Shown: positions 45,944 to 58,219, counted from the stretch's first letter. The stretch: 64,000 nucleotides of DNA from Gonocerus acuteangulatus (GCA_946811695.1 OX328123.1:147185837-147249836); one strand, 5' to 3'. The notes: generated by a model not told the origin, from the letters alone. Translations and numbers: made by a program.

Positions 45944-46923
45944 AAATTCATTAGTGAAAGTATTAAGAGACTATTATTGAATAAAAGGGAAAAAGGACTG
46001 GAAATTGTGGTAGGAAAAACATTTGTACTCGTCAGAGACATTCCTATAAATCATAGTAAACTAATAAAAAAAATAGAAAATAATAATCATTTTTGTTGGA
46101 TAAGTACTAATAATTATCCAATTAATATGTATGTTAAAATACAGGCACGGGTGAATATGTATTCAACATGTCAATTTTTAGAGGACTTATAGTTACGCAA
46201 CATCCAGGCAAATTATTTATTGTAGAACGTTGATGAGCAGTTTTAGGAACTGCAACACCTTAGGATGACATATTATTGATGAAACGAGTACTGACAAGAA
46301 TAGCGACACTGTTAATGAAGTAAAAGGCGTTATAATCAATGAAGAGCGGGAGCTAAGATGTAATACAAGCTAGTGCCTAGGTGTTGCCCCTGCAGGACAC
46401 CGTATTTTCGTCCAGTTCGGGTCATAACTCTCTCAGCGGTCGGTCGCTCACGCACCCACGGACAAACTGGCGCGTTGAAAACTAACACGCTCTTGAGCTA
46501 TAGCCAAAGGCCTTATTAGGTTTTTAAAATATGTAATCTCCCTAGGGGACTGGACTATATATCATGGGCTAGGAGAAGTACATCATTATTTTAATCCAGG
46601 ATAGAGCGGCCATTCCTATATTAATATATTTCTACGATTCTGATGGCCGTGGCTCTCTTTCTAATTGATGGAGTCAATCTTTTATATGCGCGCGCTCAAC
46701 CGGCCAACTGGTAATCTTAATAAATCTAACAAAATGGTCTTGGGAATAAATCGACTTTAACCCGTTTTTCTTGAGGATATTTTCAAATGGTTGAGTGATT
46801 TGTTTCCTCAAATCTTTTATGCAGTATTTCGAGATGCAATAGTTTTATACGTTTTGGCAAACAATTTTACCTTCTGATGAAGTTCATTTTATAACAAATC
46901 TGATAAAACATCGAACATCTGAA

Positions 46924-46928
<5 letters not shown>
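45674..46928. other. unclassified; (TA)n at 45891-45940
   Basis: Apart from the TA tract, no feature was recognised. The 84-codon frame 45938-46192 is AT-driven and has no known domain. Confidence 0.35.
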
Positions 46929-46982
<54 letters not shown>

Positions 46983-47736
46983 CATATATAGTTATATATG
47001 TGTCCATTAACACGATACAGGCCAGAGTTTTTGTTTTTTCGCCACGAAACTTGGTATGTAGTATTCCCCCATCAAACGATTGGACGAGTTCGTTAACCAA
47101 CAAAATCGGTCCATCTGGAGGGGGGGTTTACTCTGGAGCCAAAGTAGTTATTTGTCAATACCAGCCGTAATTTTTGTTATATTTCAACGAAACTCGGTAT
47201 TCGTTGTGGTCAACTGCAGAGAAAAAATTGATGTAAAAATAAACTTAATCGGTTGACTAGAAGGGGGGGGGGTTTAATCCGGACAGAAATTACTAATTTC
47301 CTTATACCGGTCGTAATTTTTGTTGGATTGTTACGAAACTCTTTATACGTCCTGGCTATCTAATAAGAAAGAAGTGTTGTGAGATTGTTCTAAAACAGTC
47401 TATCGGAAGGGGGGGGGGGTGTTACTTTGTACTATGTTTGAATTGAATTCTTCCGCCAAACGTAGGTTCGCGAAACTCATCAAGATCAATAGATGAATAT
47501 GTAAAGCTTTGTGTATTTAATACGTAGTGTAGTACCCCGCCTACACAAAACTCTGGAAGGAAATTAATTACAAAATTAATAATTGAAACAGCTGCTCATA
47601 TGCAAACGAGCAGAACAATTTATTTTTTTATTTTATTTATCTATCTAGGTTATTTTAAGCAAGTTATTTAGGAATGCACACGACCCTACCCAATGCTGAG
47701 GAAAGTGCTTAGTTATGCAGCTCCTGCGTGACGGAC
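46929..47736 (-). mobile_element. RC-1 copy e, lacking its 3' hairpin
   Basis: (TA)n at 46929-46977, then CATTAACACGATACAGGCCA, G-run subrepeats with ATCGGTTGACTAG, ACTCTGGAAGGAAATTAA, and the intact 5' end block GAGGAAAGTGCTTAGTTATG..CTCCTGCGTGACGGAC before a T-run. The terminal hairpin side is missing left of the TA tract. Confidence 0.75.
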
Positions 47737-47746
47737 TTTTTTCTAC

Positions 47747-47850
47747 GTAAATGTACTTGAATGAATAAACTTTATTTATTATTATTATTATATTTCTATT
47801 AAGTCTGTCATCGTAGCACGCTCTTGCTATCTGTATCTTAAAACATTACC
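47747..47850 (+). repeat. uninterrupted copy of the repeat that hosts RC-4
   Basis: TCTACGTAAATGTACTTGAA, TGAATAAACTTTATTTA, TTATTATTATATTTCTATTA, AGTCTGTCATCG aligns with 30327-30365 joined to 31523-31570, with nothing between. Confidence 0.82.
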
Positions 47851-47944
47851 TACTATCATAGGTTACTGTTTTTGAATTTTTTTTTCATTAATTTTTTTTC
47901 GTAGACTTCTACGATTTCTGTAAGTAACGTTATTATTGTAATTT

Positions 47945-49140
47945 TGTCGTGGTTCCTCCTTCCCTCTAGAAGAAGGGAACCCGCTTACGGGCATGAAATT
48001 ATAAAGAAACACGAAAAGTTTTTTTGATCTTGGTATATTTTGTAACCTATTTCCAAAACGGTTGGCAAATCTTGATAAGTGGAGGGTAACTTTTCGAAAG
48101 TTTACTAAATTCTGAACAAAAATGGTTCTGAAGTAATTTTCGATGTGGCAATGTTAATCGAAGGAATAAATGCTTAAAACTTCAAAATTGTTAGTATTGT
48201 TGTTTGAACGGGGTTTTGTGGTCAGGGAACTCTTTTTTTTTCTTCTTTATGTGTATCTTTATTCGAAAATTATACAATACATCCAGTATTTTTTATAATT
48301 ATTTTGTTATTGAGGGAACTCTTAAAAAGTGGATGGAGTAATTTCCGCCTAGGATACTGTCAGTTTCCTGTTCTAACATGAGATTTCTCTTAGAAATTTT
48401 AAATTGTTGAATAAAGATGAAAATGTGTGAGTAAATGCGTCTATTCATTGCCTACTGGCACTAGACATATGAACAGAAAAGCTGTGAGTAAATGCGTCTA
48501 TTCATTGCCTACTGGCACTAGACACATGAACAGAAAAGCTGTGAGTAAATGCGTCTATTCATTGCCTACTGGCACTAGACATATGAACAGAAAAGCTGTG
48601 AGTAAATGCGTCTGTTCATTGCCTACTGGCACTAGACACATGAACAGAAAAGCTGTGAGTAAATGCGTCTATTCATTGCCTACTGGCACTAGACACATGA
48701 ACAGAAAAGCTGTGAGTAAATGCGTCTATTCTTTGCCTACTGGCACTAGACATATGAACAGAAAAGCTGTGAGTAAATGCGTCTATTCATTGCCTACTGG
48801 CACTAGACACATGAACAGAAAAGCTGTGAGTAAATGCGTCTATTCATTGCCTACTGGCACTAGACACATGAACAGAAAAGCTGTGAGTAAATGCGTCTAT
48901 TCATTGCCTACTGGCACTAGACATATGAACAGAAAAGCTGTGAGTAAATGCGTCTATTCATTGCCTACTGGCACTAGACACATGAACAGAAAAGCTGTGA
49001 GTAAATGCGTCTATTCATTGCCTACTGGCACTAGACATATGAACAGAAAAGCTGTGAGTAAATGCGTCTATTCATTGCCTACTGGCACTAGACATATGAA
49101 CAGAAAAGCTCTAAGATGATGCAATTCCCACGATTTAAAC
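47945..49140 (-). mobile_element. RC-2 copy containing a minisatellite
   Basis: The 3' hairpin side GGTTCCTCCTTCCCTCTAGA..GGGAACCCGCTTACGGGC, then reversed RC-2 core blocks (CCAAAACGGTTGGCAAATCT, TTCGATGTGGCAATGTTAAT), then the 57-bp array, then ACATATGAACAGAAAAGCTC with TAAGATGATGCAATTCCCA, equivalent to GATATGAGCGGAACCGCGCT with AAGATGACGCAGTTCCT of other copies. Confidence 0.7.
48427..49110 (+). repeat. 57-bp minisatellite, 12 units
   Basis: GTGAGTAAATGCGTCTATTC recurs exactly every 57 bp. The only variants are ACATATG/ACACATG (mixed along the array), TCTGTTC in unit 4 and ATTCTTTG in unit 6. Because 57 is a multiple of 3, one frame stays open for 230 codons, but there is no ATG before the first repeat's internal Met and no gene context. 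Confidence 0.95.
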
Positions 49141-50436
49141 ATTTTCATATCATTTTCTCAATTTTATTTATTTATTTTATAATTTTACTAATAATACATT
49201 TGGTATTTTACTTCACTGGCTTAGGATAATAATGTACTTGCGAGCAGCACGTAACCACGATTTTGTAAGGCAATGAAGGGTCAAAAATCAAGGCGAATCG
49301 TCCAAAATAATGGTATTTCCGAAGATCTTGCTTAGCCAAAATCCTAAATTATTCCATGACTTCTCTTCCTAGAGAATTATATTTCCCTTGTCCCTTCCCG
49401 ACTATAGGATATGAGAGAGGGGCGACACGCTGTCTATGAATAGTGCTTCCCGCATAGTACAATCACTGGTAGATTTTTCATATCTGTCATAGCAGTCATT
49501 GAAGGTAATCACGAACAAGAGGAAACCATCCTTCCTTGTCTCTCTCTATTAACTATGACAGATCTTTTAATTCCGCTCTCTCAAGCTACAGGCCAATAGC
49601 TCTCTCTTATACACTCCCAAGGACATTTTTCAAAAAAATGTGAAAGAAAAATCTTTTCCCGCTGCACCCTCGCTTACTCTTTTCTTTTTTCCTCCCCGCT
49701 TGACGCTCCGACGAGATTTGAAGGAAACGAAAAATGTTCCGTCGTCCGTTGATGAAGTGCTAACAGTTTGTCACTGTTTTAATTCCTCGACTCGAACATT
49801 TCAAAAACCTCCTCTTTTTTCCCCCCTTCCGTTGAGTCGAGTCGATTTTAACAAACGTTTCCTGCTTGTCTAGCGATTTATTATTAATCAAAACAGGCTT
49901 GGCTATCAACGGCTGTTTATTTTTTATCACTCCTTAATTACCAAGCCTCTTATGTATCCAGCAAATAATTTATTCCACCTTTGCGTTTCGTAACTTCTTT
50001 TATCATCTTTTGGTGGTCAAAGCACGCAATAAACAAGATTTTGAAACTGTAACGTGAGAGAAGTTTGACAGAATTAGTCTTTTTTTTTCTTCTTATTTTT
50101 TGTAGATTATCGTTTCAACCGAAAACGATACTCATAAGAGTGTTTTAAGGCAATTAAATCGCTTAGGTCATTTTTGAGTATTTATATTTGTATGTGCCTT
50201 TTGAAAATCACCTAAATTTGTTGGAGAATGTAATATTTGGACGAAAATATTTTTTCTAGTCAAAATTATATTTTGAAAATAATTAAAAAACATGAAGTTA
50301 AAAAATAATAACATATATTTTATTTATTTAAATTTTACATATATTTTATAAAGGTACATTATATTTATATATATTTTATATATTTATGCACTCATAAACA
50401 CTAGCATGCACGTGTGCGTACTTATCAAGCCATTAA

Positions 50437-50441
<5 letters not shown>
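49141..50441. other. unclassified sequence
   Basis: No gene, repeat or RNA recognised. 49560-49870 is pyrimidine-rich. Confidence 0.35.
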
Positions 50442-50608
<167 letters not shown>

Positions 50609-50879
50609 GAAGGTGATGTACCTTTGAGCACTTTGCAAAATTTAATTTTTCTTAACTTGAATTTTAAGGCCAAATACATTTTTTTTAAATTTTATAGTAA
50701 TTAGTATTCAATTGTTTATCAAATTAAATTTTTTCAAGGTTTTAGCTTAACATTTAACATTTTTTATTAATTTTTTTCAAAAATAATTGTACTGTGGTCA
50801 AAGGTACAGCATGTAGTTGTACCTTTGACCATGGGTTGTTGTACCTCAGACCACTCACTCACTGACTCACTGAAAACGT

Positions 50880-51290
50880 TCTAATGACAATTCAAATTCT
50901 GATAATGATACCGAAATTTCTTCAGGAGAAAGTGACGTTGACCTTTCTGATAAATGTCGTGAGCTATGTCAATGACCAGCAGTAATTTCAAAAATATGAC
51001 TTGGGAAAAGGAAATTTTATTCTTGTTAAAACTAAAATTAAATGACTATTACATATTTAGTCGCAGAGATCTGTGGTATTAAATGTCCAATGTTTAAGAT
51101 CCAATGTTTGAAAAAACAAACTTCAAGTGACAAATTTACAAGAGAGGATGAAACTTTGTATGATATTGATGTAGAAGACATTATGGCTAAACTTCCAAAC
51201 CCAACTATTTCTAGTGGATCTCCTTGACAGTTAAAGCGTTTATCATTTGGAGTGGATTTTTCAGCATATAAAGCTGGATGAACATACTAT
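50880..51290 (+). pseudogene. transposase-linked protein C-terminal relic (pogo/Tigger-like guess)
   Basis: Frames broken by shifts read SDNDTEISSGESDVDLSDKC, GNFILVKTK, YLVAEICGIKCPMFKI, DIDVEDIMAKLPNPTISSGS and LSFGVDFSAY. An acidic Ser-rich stretch, then GN(F/Y)(I/V)LVK, then DI..KLP.P, then a FxxDFSxY end, is a tail seen in insect proteins derived from DNA transposons. No DDE catalytic domain is present. Assignment by pattern only. Confidence 0.4.
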
Positions 51291-51354
51291 CAATATATTT
51301 TTTATTATGCTTACATGCTTGTCCTGTATAAATTAAACTAATAATTATTTACAA

Positions 51355-51860
51355 CTAGCTGACTACCCGTGCTTCACCACGGCCGATAAGTAGTTTTCAT
51401 ATTGCGTTAAATAAGTTATGATCAAAATTAACGCTACTACATAATTTTGTATAGCTTATTATTGCACGGACTTTAAAGTTACCCAGGAAACACCATGTGC
51501 AGGCAACTGTGCTTGTGTCCTGTGGGGAATAAAAAAAGAAAAATACATCAACCACTTAAAAATTTAGGTAAACCGAGACAAATACACATTGAAAAGAATA
51601 AAACTAACAACTTTGAAGTTTTAAGCACTTATCTCTTCGATTGACATCGCCCCACCGAACATTACAACAGAATCTTTTTTGTCGAGAATTCAGTAACCTC
51701 TCGATAAGGAACTTCTTAATAATTCAAACCCCCCTAAAAGTACTTAAACATTTGAATAAAAAAAAAAAAAAACCTTTCTTAGCGAGTGTTTACATTCTAA
51801 ACGGATTGTCCGTGCAAAATTTCAAATTTTTGTGTCAAGTGGTTCAAGATATTATTTCCT
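51355..51860 (-). mobile_element. RC-4 Helitron copy, diverged
   Basis: In minus sense it ends with hairpin CCGTG-GTGAAG-CACGG, GTAGTCAG, CTAG|T (51355). The body matches RC-4 at TATTGCGTTAAATAAG and CTTTCTTAGCGAGTGTTTAC. An RC-2-like core fragment (GATTGACATCGCCCCACCGA) lies inside, about 51600-51710. The 5' end is unclear. Confidence 0.7.
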
Positions 51861-52108
51861 CGGAAGGACCATCACCAGGGCGTAAACTCTTTGAGGGACA
51901 AAATCACAGGTTATTTCTAGTAATTCAAGGTTTGCCATCCAGTAGAGCCTTGCATGATTAAGTTTCCCCTGTTAAAACATTTTTACAAGGAGAGCAGTGC
52001 AGCGGTGTCGCGGTGGTTCTGGGCTCGGACGGTGCCCTTTCCACGGTGTGGGCTGGAGACTTATAGATTTTTTTTTTGTTTTTGTTTTGTTAATTTTTTT
52101 TTCCTTTT

Positions 52109-52238
52109 AGCACTTTCCTCCGAAGGAAAGTAGCTATTGAGGTTGGACTCATGACGGAATTTTTGAAAAATTTCTTCAAATCTTTATCGATCCTACCTAG
52201 TAGACACCGAAAATGACCCCCGTTAAAATTTATATATA

Positions 52239-52290
<52 letters not shown>

Positions 52291-53217
52291 TATATATATA
52301 TGTGTGTGTCTGTTAACACGATAGCGGCCAGAGTTTTTGTTTTTTCGTCACGAAACTTGGTATATAGCATTCAATTAGCAAACGATTGAACGAGTTCGTT
52401 AACCACCAAAGTCGGTCCACCGGAAGGGGGGGTTTACCCCGAACCCAAAACACTAATTTGACTATGTCAGCCGTAATATTTGTTATATTTCAACGACACT
52501 TAGTATTCGTAGTGGTAATATAGAGAGAAAAGTGAGATATAAAAATGAACTAAATCGGTTCATTAGAAGGGGGGGTTTACTCCGGACCCACAATACCAAT
52601 TCGCCACTACCAGCCGTGATTTTCGGTATATTTCGACGAAACTCGGTATTCGTAGTGGTAATCTACAGGTAAATATGTGTTGTAAAAATAACGAAAAATC
52701 GGTTCATTAGAAGGGGGGGGGTTTACTCTTGACCCAAATTCTTAATATACTCATACCGGTCGTAATTTCTGCTGTATTGTAACGAAACGCGGTATACGTC
52801 GTGGGTAACTCATGAGAAAGAAGTGTTGTAAAAATGAGCTGAATCGGTCAATCGGAAAGCGGGGGTTTAATTTGTAATATATTTCAATAGAAAAGCCCGT
52901 CAGACGTAGGTTCACAAAGCCGCCGCAAGGAGCGCTTTCTACCACTAGAGTGACTGTATCCTGTTCCTGCGTTAGATCAAAATACGATAATATGAGGTTT
53001 TTTGTATTTATTACGTAGTGTAATAGGTACCATGTGTAAACATAACTCTGGAAGCAAATTATTAATTGATCAGTTACTCATTACAAATTTAAAAGAGAAC
53101 TATTCATGTTTTTATTTTATTTATGTAGGATATTTTAAGCAAATTGTTCTGGAAAGCAATCTACACTACCCAAATTCTGAGGAAAGTGCTTAGTTATGCA
53201 GCTCCTGCGTGACGGAC
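52109..53217 (-). mobile_element. RC-1 Helentron-like element, copy c
   Basis: Same sharp ends (AGCACTTTCCTCCGAAGGAA after a T-run; GCGTGACGGAC before a T-run), (CT)n(TA)n at 52238-52302 and core subrepeats. It inserts into a T-rich site unrelated to rep60, which confirms the element boundaries. Confidence 0.78.
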
Positions 53218-53359
53218 TTTTTCTTCTTTAATTCAATTATTCATTTTCTATATAATAAAATTAAGAAATGTTTTTAAGATTTATTTAAGAGGTTCCTTCC
53301 TTTCGTTGGGTGCCCCTGACCTCCCGGGGTTGAATACACCCTTCAGAACGATAAAAAAA

Positions 53360-53766
53360 AAAAAAAAAAAGGTTTGCCATCATAGTTGAAATTAACCTCA
53401 ATTAAAAATAATACTATGAAATAGATACAGAACGATAACAGCTGACCTGTTATCGTCCTAGCAACCTAGGCGTGCATGCTCTAACCAACTAAAACGTTAA
53501 TCCCCTCTATTCAGCATATAGCTACAAAGTCACTCGATGCAATTCACCTCAAAGTGGTGCATGGTTAAACAAAATAAATAAATAATCCCCTCTAAAAATG
53601 CATAAAAATTCGAATATCAAAAAATGCTTTCTTAGCGAGTGTCTACGTTCTATAGGGAGTGTCCATGCAAAAGTTCAAATTTTTTTGTCGACTGGTTTGG
53701 GCTGGGCCGTTGATAAGTCAGTGAGTGAGTGAGATTAATGAATTAGTGGTATTTGACAAATATATA
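53360..53766 (-). mobile_element. RC-4 Helitron 5' part, with a small inserted retroposon
   Basis: The reverse complement of 30380-30690: TTTGCCATCATAGTTGAAAT, CAGCTGACCTGTTATCGTCC, TGCTTTCTTAGCGAGTGTCT, GGGAGTGTCCATGC, GGGCTGGGCCGTTGATAAGT and GTGAGTGAGTGAG. The 3' end is missing (the left junction is an A-run at 53342-53359). Confidence 0.72.
53510..53582 (+). mobile_element. 73-bp insertion with 12-bp target duplication
   Basis: TAATCCCCTCTA occurs at 53498-53509 and 53583-53594, while the RC-4 reference has the site once. The insert ends TGGTTAAACAAAATAAATAA with (AAAT)n, like a retroposed 3' end. Confidence 0.72.
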
Positions 53767-53832
<66 letters not shown>

Positions 53833-54201
53833 GTTCTTTATACGGCATTCTCCAGCGGACGGTTGTTTCGTGTTCTATTTTGCAGGAATCCCATTCTGCT
53901 TCTTCAGACGGTTGTCCATTTTGTTATTTTATAATATCCTACAATAGATTGAGCTAATTTTAACATATTCTTGTGTCGTCGCCTGTCGACACTAGAATGC
54001 ACATCTGAAGGCGCCATGTGTTAAAATTAGCTCAATCTACTTTAGGTTATTATAAAATAACAAACTTAAAAAAGTAAAAAATGGACAATCGTCTGAAGAA
54101 GCAGAATGGGATTTTTGCGAAATATAACACGAAAAAAACCGACCGCTGGAGAATGCCGTATAAAGAACACAAATAATTCTTCCCAGCGAAGAAACGTCAA
54201 A

Positions 54202-54268
<67 letters not shown>
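53767..54268. mobile_element. foldback element inside (TA)n
   Basis: TA tracts (53767-53828 and 54206-54268) enclose inverted arms: TGTGTTCTTTATACGGCATT (about 53829) against AATGCCGTATAAAGAACACA (to about 54175), and TTAACAT/ATGTTAA-type inner ends with ATTAGCTCAATCTAC. Spacer about 40 bp. The arms carry CTGAAGAAGCAGAATGGGAT with a GAAA block. Confidence 0.82.
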
Positions 54269-54274
<6 letters not shown>

Positions 54275-54499
54275 TACATCATCAAAGTGGTATGCGAGTT
54301 TTCTGCTGAATGTTGTTTCGGTAAATATACATAAATTCTGAAGATATTTGCCACTAAGAAGGGACAATATTCTTTCCGATAATACCACGTGAAACTTCCC
54401 AGTAGATGATACTGAGTTTCCAATTCCGCAGAATGGTGAACCCCAAAAGCTTATGACAATCAGTCCCGTAGCAACCCATAAGGTCCCAGAGAGGTAGAT

Positions 54500-55254
54500 G
54501 ACAATCCCCTGATCAAGACTAACCTGTGTGCCCAGTTTGATCAAATTCTGTCAAACGGTGTGGGTTTGTATAAAGAACAAACATACAGACAGACAGATGG
54601 TAGCCGTTTTGACCTAGCCTATGGCAATCGCCGTATCAAGATCTACCTGTGTACCGAGTTTAGTCAAAATCGGACGAACGGTGTGGATTTTTATAAGGAA
54701 CAAACATACAGACAGACAGCTGGTAGGCGTTTTTGACTTAGCCTACGACACTCCCCAGATTAAGATCTACATGTGTACCGAGTTTAGACAAAATCGGACG
54801 AACGGTGTGGATTTATATAAGGGACAAACATACAGACAGACAGCTGGTAGATTTTTTGACCTAGCCTAGGAGATTTCTCTTATCAAGACCTACCAGTATT
54901 CCATGTTTGGTCAAAATCGGTCAAACGGTGTAGATTTGTATAAGGGACAAACATACAGACAGACAGCTGGTAGATGTTTTTGACTTAGCATACGACTCTC
55001 CCCAGATTAAGATCAACATGTGGACCGAGTTTAGTCAAAATCGGACGAACGGTGAGGATTTGTATAAGGGACAAACATGCAGACAGACAGCTGGTAGATT
55101 TTTTTGACCTAGCCTAGGAGATTTCTCGTATCAAGACCTACTATTATTCCATGTTTGGTAAAAATCGGTCAAACGGTGTGGATTTGTGTATGGAACAAAC
55201 AAACAAACACACAGAAAAACATACAGACACGTGATTTTTATGTACATATATAGA
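54500..55254 (-). mobile_element. RC-3 Helitron-like copy with expanded subrepeats
   Basis: The 5' end A|TCTATATATGTACATAAA is at 55254. The body contains about six direct subrepeats, each with CGGTGTGGATTTGTATAAG, CAAACATACAGACAGACAGC, TGGTAG, GACCTAGCCTA. The 3' CTAG end is not recognisable. Confidence 0.72.
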
Positions 55255-55745
55255 TTTACGTTATTTTCCTTGATATTGAAAATGGCCTGAAGGCCGAAAC
55301 GTTGTTAATTTAAATACAGGTCTTATTAAGGTCTGAGGAAAGTGTACTATGATAATGCCCTATGACTCATGGATAGTGTAAAGAAGTCAGATCCTTGATC
55401 GTTTGGCACCTATAAAGATGAGGGTTTCTTGACATCTCCTAAAATAAGTGTTTCCTCTGTTGTTTCTCTGTTAATGAGCTGCAGAGAAAAGTCGAGATAT
55501 TGAAATTACCAAGTTATTACCTTTGACAATCGATATTGAAATTCGGTTACATCAAGAAATTATGTTCTGATCCTATGAATAAGGATTCTTCAATAATGAT
55601 GAACAATGAACATTAAGGTACAATGCTAAGGCGACGGCAATCCAGAGAATCAGGCAGTGGTCTTGAGACCTACATGTTCCATAGAGACGTGTCAGTGCTC
55701 ATACGATCATCCAATTACTAACACATACACTACTAATTTGACGTT
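55255..55745. other. unclassified sequence
   Basis: It starts with TTGAAAATGGCCTGAAGGCC and GAAACGTTG (a short hammerhead-like block, 55275-55304). Otherwise nothing recognised. Confidence 0.35.
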
Positions 55746-55749
55746 TTGA

Positions 55750-56010
55750 AATTATAATTACCGGACACTGATCCGGACCGAGAGGACCAACGGAAGGCGT
55801 GGCCTAAATAGATTAGTGACGTCATTGACGTCCACCCGTCAGTCCTCTCTCATAATAATTACCCCCGTGCTCTCAGGGAGCTAGGAGAGAACTGACAACT
55901 ATCTCAGACAGCGGGAGTAAACACAATTACCCCTGTCACTCCCTTGACAGCTGTCAATTGGTCAGTCTACGTCACGCTTTTACCTTCCGTCACGTCCTTC
56001 TCAGCTCGGG
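55750..56010. promoter_or_regulatory. candidate CRE-rich regulatory region
   Basis: A GC-richer, non-repetitive island. It has a perfect CRE TGACGTCA (55817-55824), TGACGTCC (55826-55833), CCGTCAG (55836-55842), TACGTCACG (55968-55976) and CGTCACGTCC (about 55988), plus an inverted CCAAT box (ATTGG) nearby at about 55957. Clustered CREs with CCAAT occur in proximal promoters; no transcript start is evident. Confidence 0.35.
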
Positions 56011-56077
56011 TTTATAATCAAATCTTTCATCAAATAACTTTAACGCTGCATTGATTATGTCTTATGTATACATATAG

Positions 56078-56084
<7 letters not shown>

Positions 56085-56148
<64 letters not shown>
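56085..56148. repeat. (TA)n microsatellite
   Basis: About 32 TA units. Confidence 0.95.
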
Positions 56149-56156
<8 letters not shown>

Positions 56157-56223
56157 GGGCCTAATAAATAAAGTAATGTGAAGGAAGGAAGGATTACTGC
56201 TTTTATTAAGATACCAAGCCTCC

Positions 56224-56302
56224 TAGGGGTCTCCCGTGGTCTAGTGGCTAGCGTCTCGGATTCATAAGGGGGAGATGGTGGGTTCGATCCCCACCGGCGC
56301 GC
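56224..56302 (+). mobile_element. SINE-A head (tRNA-like) only
   Basis: GTCTCCCGTGGTCTAGTGGC (A box) and GGTTCGATCCCCACC (B box), then CGGCGCGCAGTG instead of the SINE-A body. It is either a truncated SINE-A or another family with the same head. Not a functional tRNA, since no acceptor stem closes. Confidence 0.7.
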
Positions 56303-57671
56303 AGTGTAACGAAGTAGTGAGGATTATGGACAAAAATCACTAACCACTAGTTATTTTCAAATAAGCATTTTTTTTTTCAATTGAAATCAACTCAAAACAA
56401 GGTAACAATAGTATAATAATGCTTACTAAACAGCTATAATAATATTAATTGTAATATTAATAGAAATAATATAGCAGGTAATAATATTATTAATAACAAT
56501 ATTATAAAATATATTATAACTGTAACATATAATGTAGTAATAGTATAGTAGTAAATTATACTTATAGTAATATTGCCATAGAATAATAATACTTTACGAT
56601 TTTTTATGAAATTATTGAATATTTTCTCAATTCCGAGTCTGAATCGTTTTTGGATTCTTGAGAATGTAAACTTATATCGAAACCAATATCTATTTGATTA
56701 TTAATGTCATCCTCTATTATACATTCATTAATGTCTGGACTGATTTTGCTTTGCCTTTTTATATTTTTTTCTCCGTAAAGAAAGCTCTGGGCCAGATATC
56801 AGAAGAACCCGGCGCTTTTTCGATCTCTCACACAACGCTGTAAACTCTTTTTTATGTCTGCCTCTAAGGAAACCGGAAGGGTCATCAGGGCGTGAATATT
56901 TTTTTTTTTTGATAAAAATTAATAACTTGAATAATAATAAGTTGATATATTGTTTCAACCAGTATTTATATAAGAGTTTTTTCTCTGCGGTGAGCACGTT
57001 CCCACATTTTTTACATATAGTATAGTAATAAACGTGCAGTTTTTTTAGTTTTGCTTAATATTTCTTTAGGAGCATCCTGTTGATTAAATTGAATCATTTG
57101 CCCAAGGATTAATACCGTCTTTTTGGATTTATCCACATTTTTTTTTTTCAAATTTGGAAGAAAAAATGATAATGGATCTAAAAATAAAAATCTTTGGAAT
57201 CGGCAAATTTCGGCAAACTAAATTGCCCTCAGTACATTATACTTGAGGTAAACTTTAAGCTCTAAAAAACTTGGGATGTGTTCAGATGAAGTTTTTTTGA
57301 TATGGTCTATCAAAGGTTTTTACTCAAAAAACATTTCAAAGATCAATGAAGAATAATTCAGGATAATTAATAAGGGAGTAATTACCCATAATCAATTATA
57401 TCAGATAAAAAAAGGAATAGTTTTGACGTAATTTCCTTCAGATGACTTAACACGGTCCTATCGTCAACGGCAGAGGTTCAAACTGATTGCTGGTATAAAG
57501 CAGGGTTTTAAGACTTTGCCTTGTTTATAATACTGCTAATGTTGATCAAAATAAATCTAATATTTATTAGTTTTATACGATTTTAATTCCTTGAATAGTT
57601 TCTAAGCTTAGCTAGAGGATTAAAAATTAAATATAAGAAAAGAAAAATTTAGGTTTTTGTCCATTGGACAC
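56303..57671. other. AT-rich unclassified sequence
   Basis: No gene or family recognised. 56400-56600 is nearly pure A/T. The 89-codon minus frame 56728-56997 has no known domain. Confidence 0.4.
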
Positions 57672-57768
57672 TGTGCGGCGGCAGGAATGTTCTCATCCCA
57701 CGGCTCGTTGGTAAAATTCCTCGCTGCAACCTGGATGTCGGTGCTAACGGCCTAGTTGTAGATGCGCC

Positions 57769-57806
<38 letters not shown>
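57672..57806 (+). mobile_element. SINE-A, 5'-truncated
   Basis: CGGCAGGAATGTTCTCATCC, CACGGCTCGTTGGTAAAATT, GGATGTCGGTGCTAACGGCC, GATGCGCCGT, then an A-tail of about 35. No clear target duplication. Confidence 0.88.
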
Positions 57807-57808
<2 letters not shown>

Positions 57809-58219
57809 TCCCAAGCCTCCTAAAATTTGAGAGAATATATATACATATTTTTCGATTCATTGATTATAACGATTTTATGACCGATTTTCGACGGATTTTT
57901 TAATAGAAAATTAATAATTGTCCAAAATTTTCGAAAAAAAAAATATTTCATAAAACTTCTATGTACTTTACTAGATTTAACCTTCCTCTTTCGAAATACT
58001 TTTAGTTTTTCGTTTTACATTAAAAATTGCCACCTGCAGACTATCGCCCGTGAGAAAACAGTGTTTCCGATTGTCAGACACAGGACCGCCATTAATTTTC
58101 TTCAAAGAATTGGAACGCATTTTTTTGGATACATTAACATCCCATATAAAACGTTTGACATAAAGAATTTAAAAATATTTAGTAATTTATTAGTTATAAT
58201 TTCAAGAAAACGACATTGA

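Noticed and set aside
48427..49119. 230-residue repetitive open frame as a real protein
   Set aside because: It is produced by a 57-bp (19-codon) minisatellite within a transposon relic, has no upstream ATG and no promoter or splice context.
57672..57806. Target-site duplication for this SINE-A copy
   Set aside because: Only TGTCC can be matched on the two sides, too short to support.
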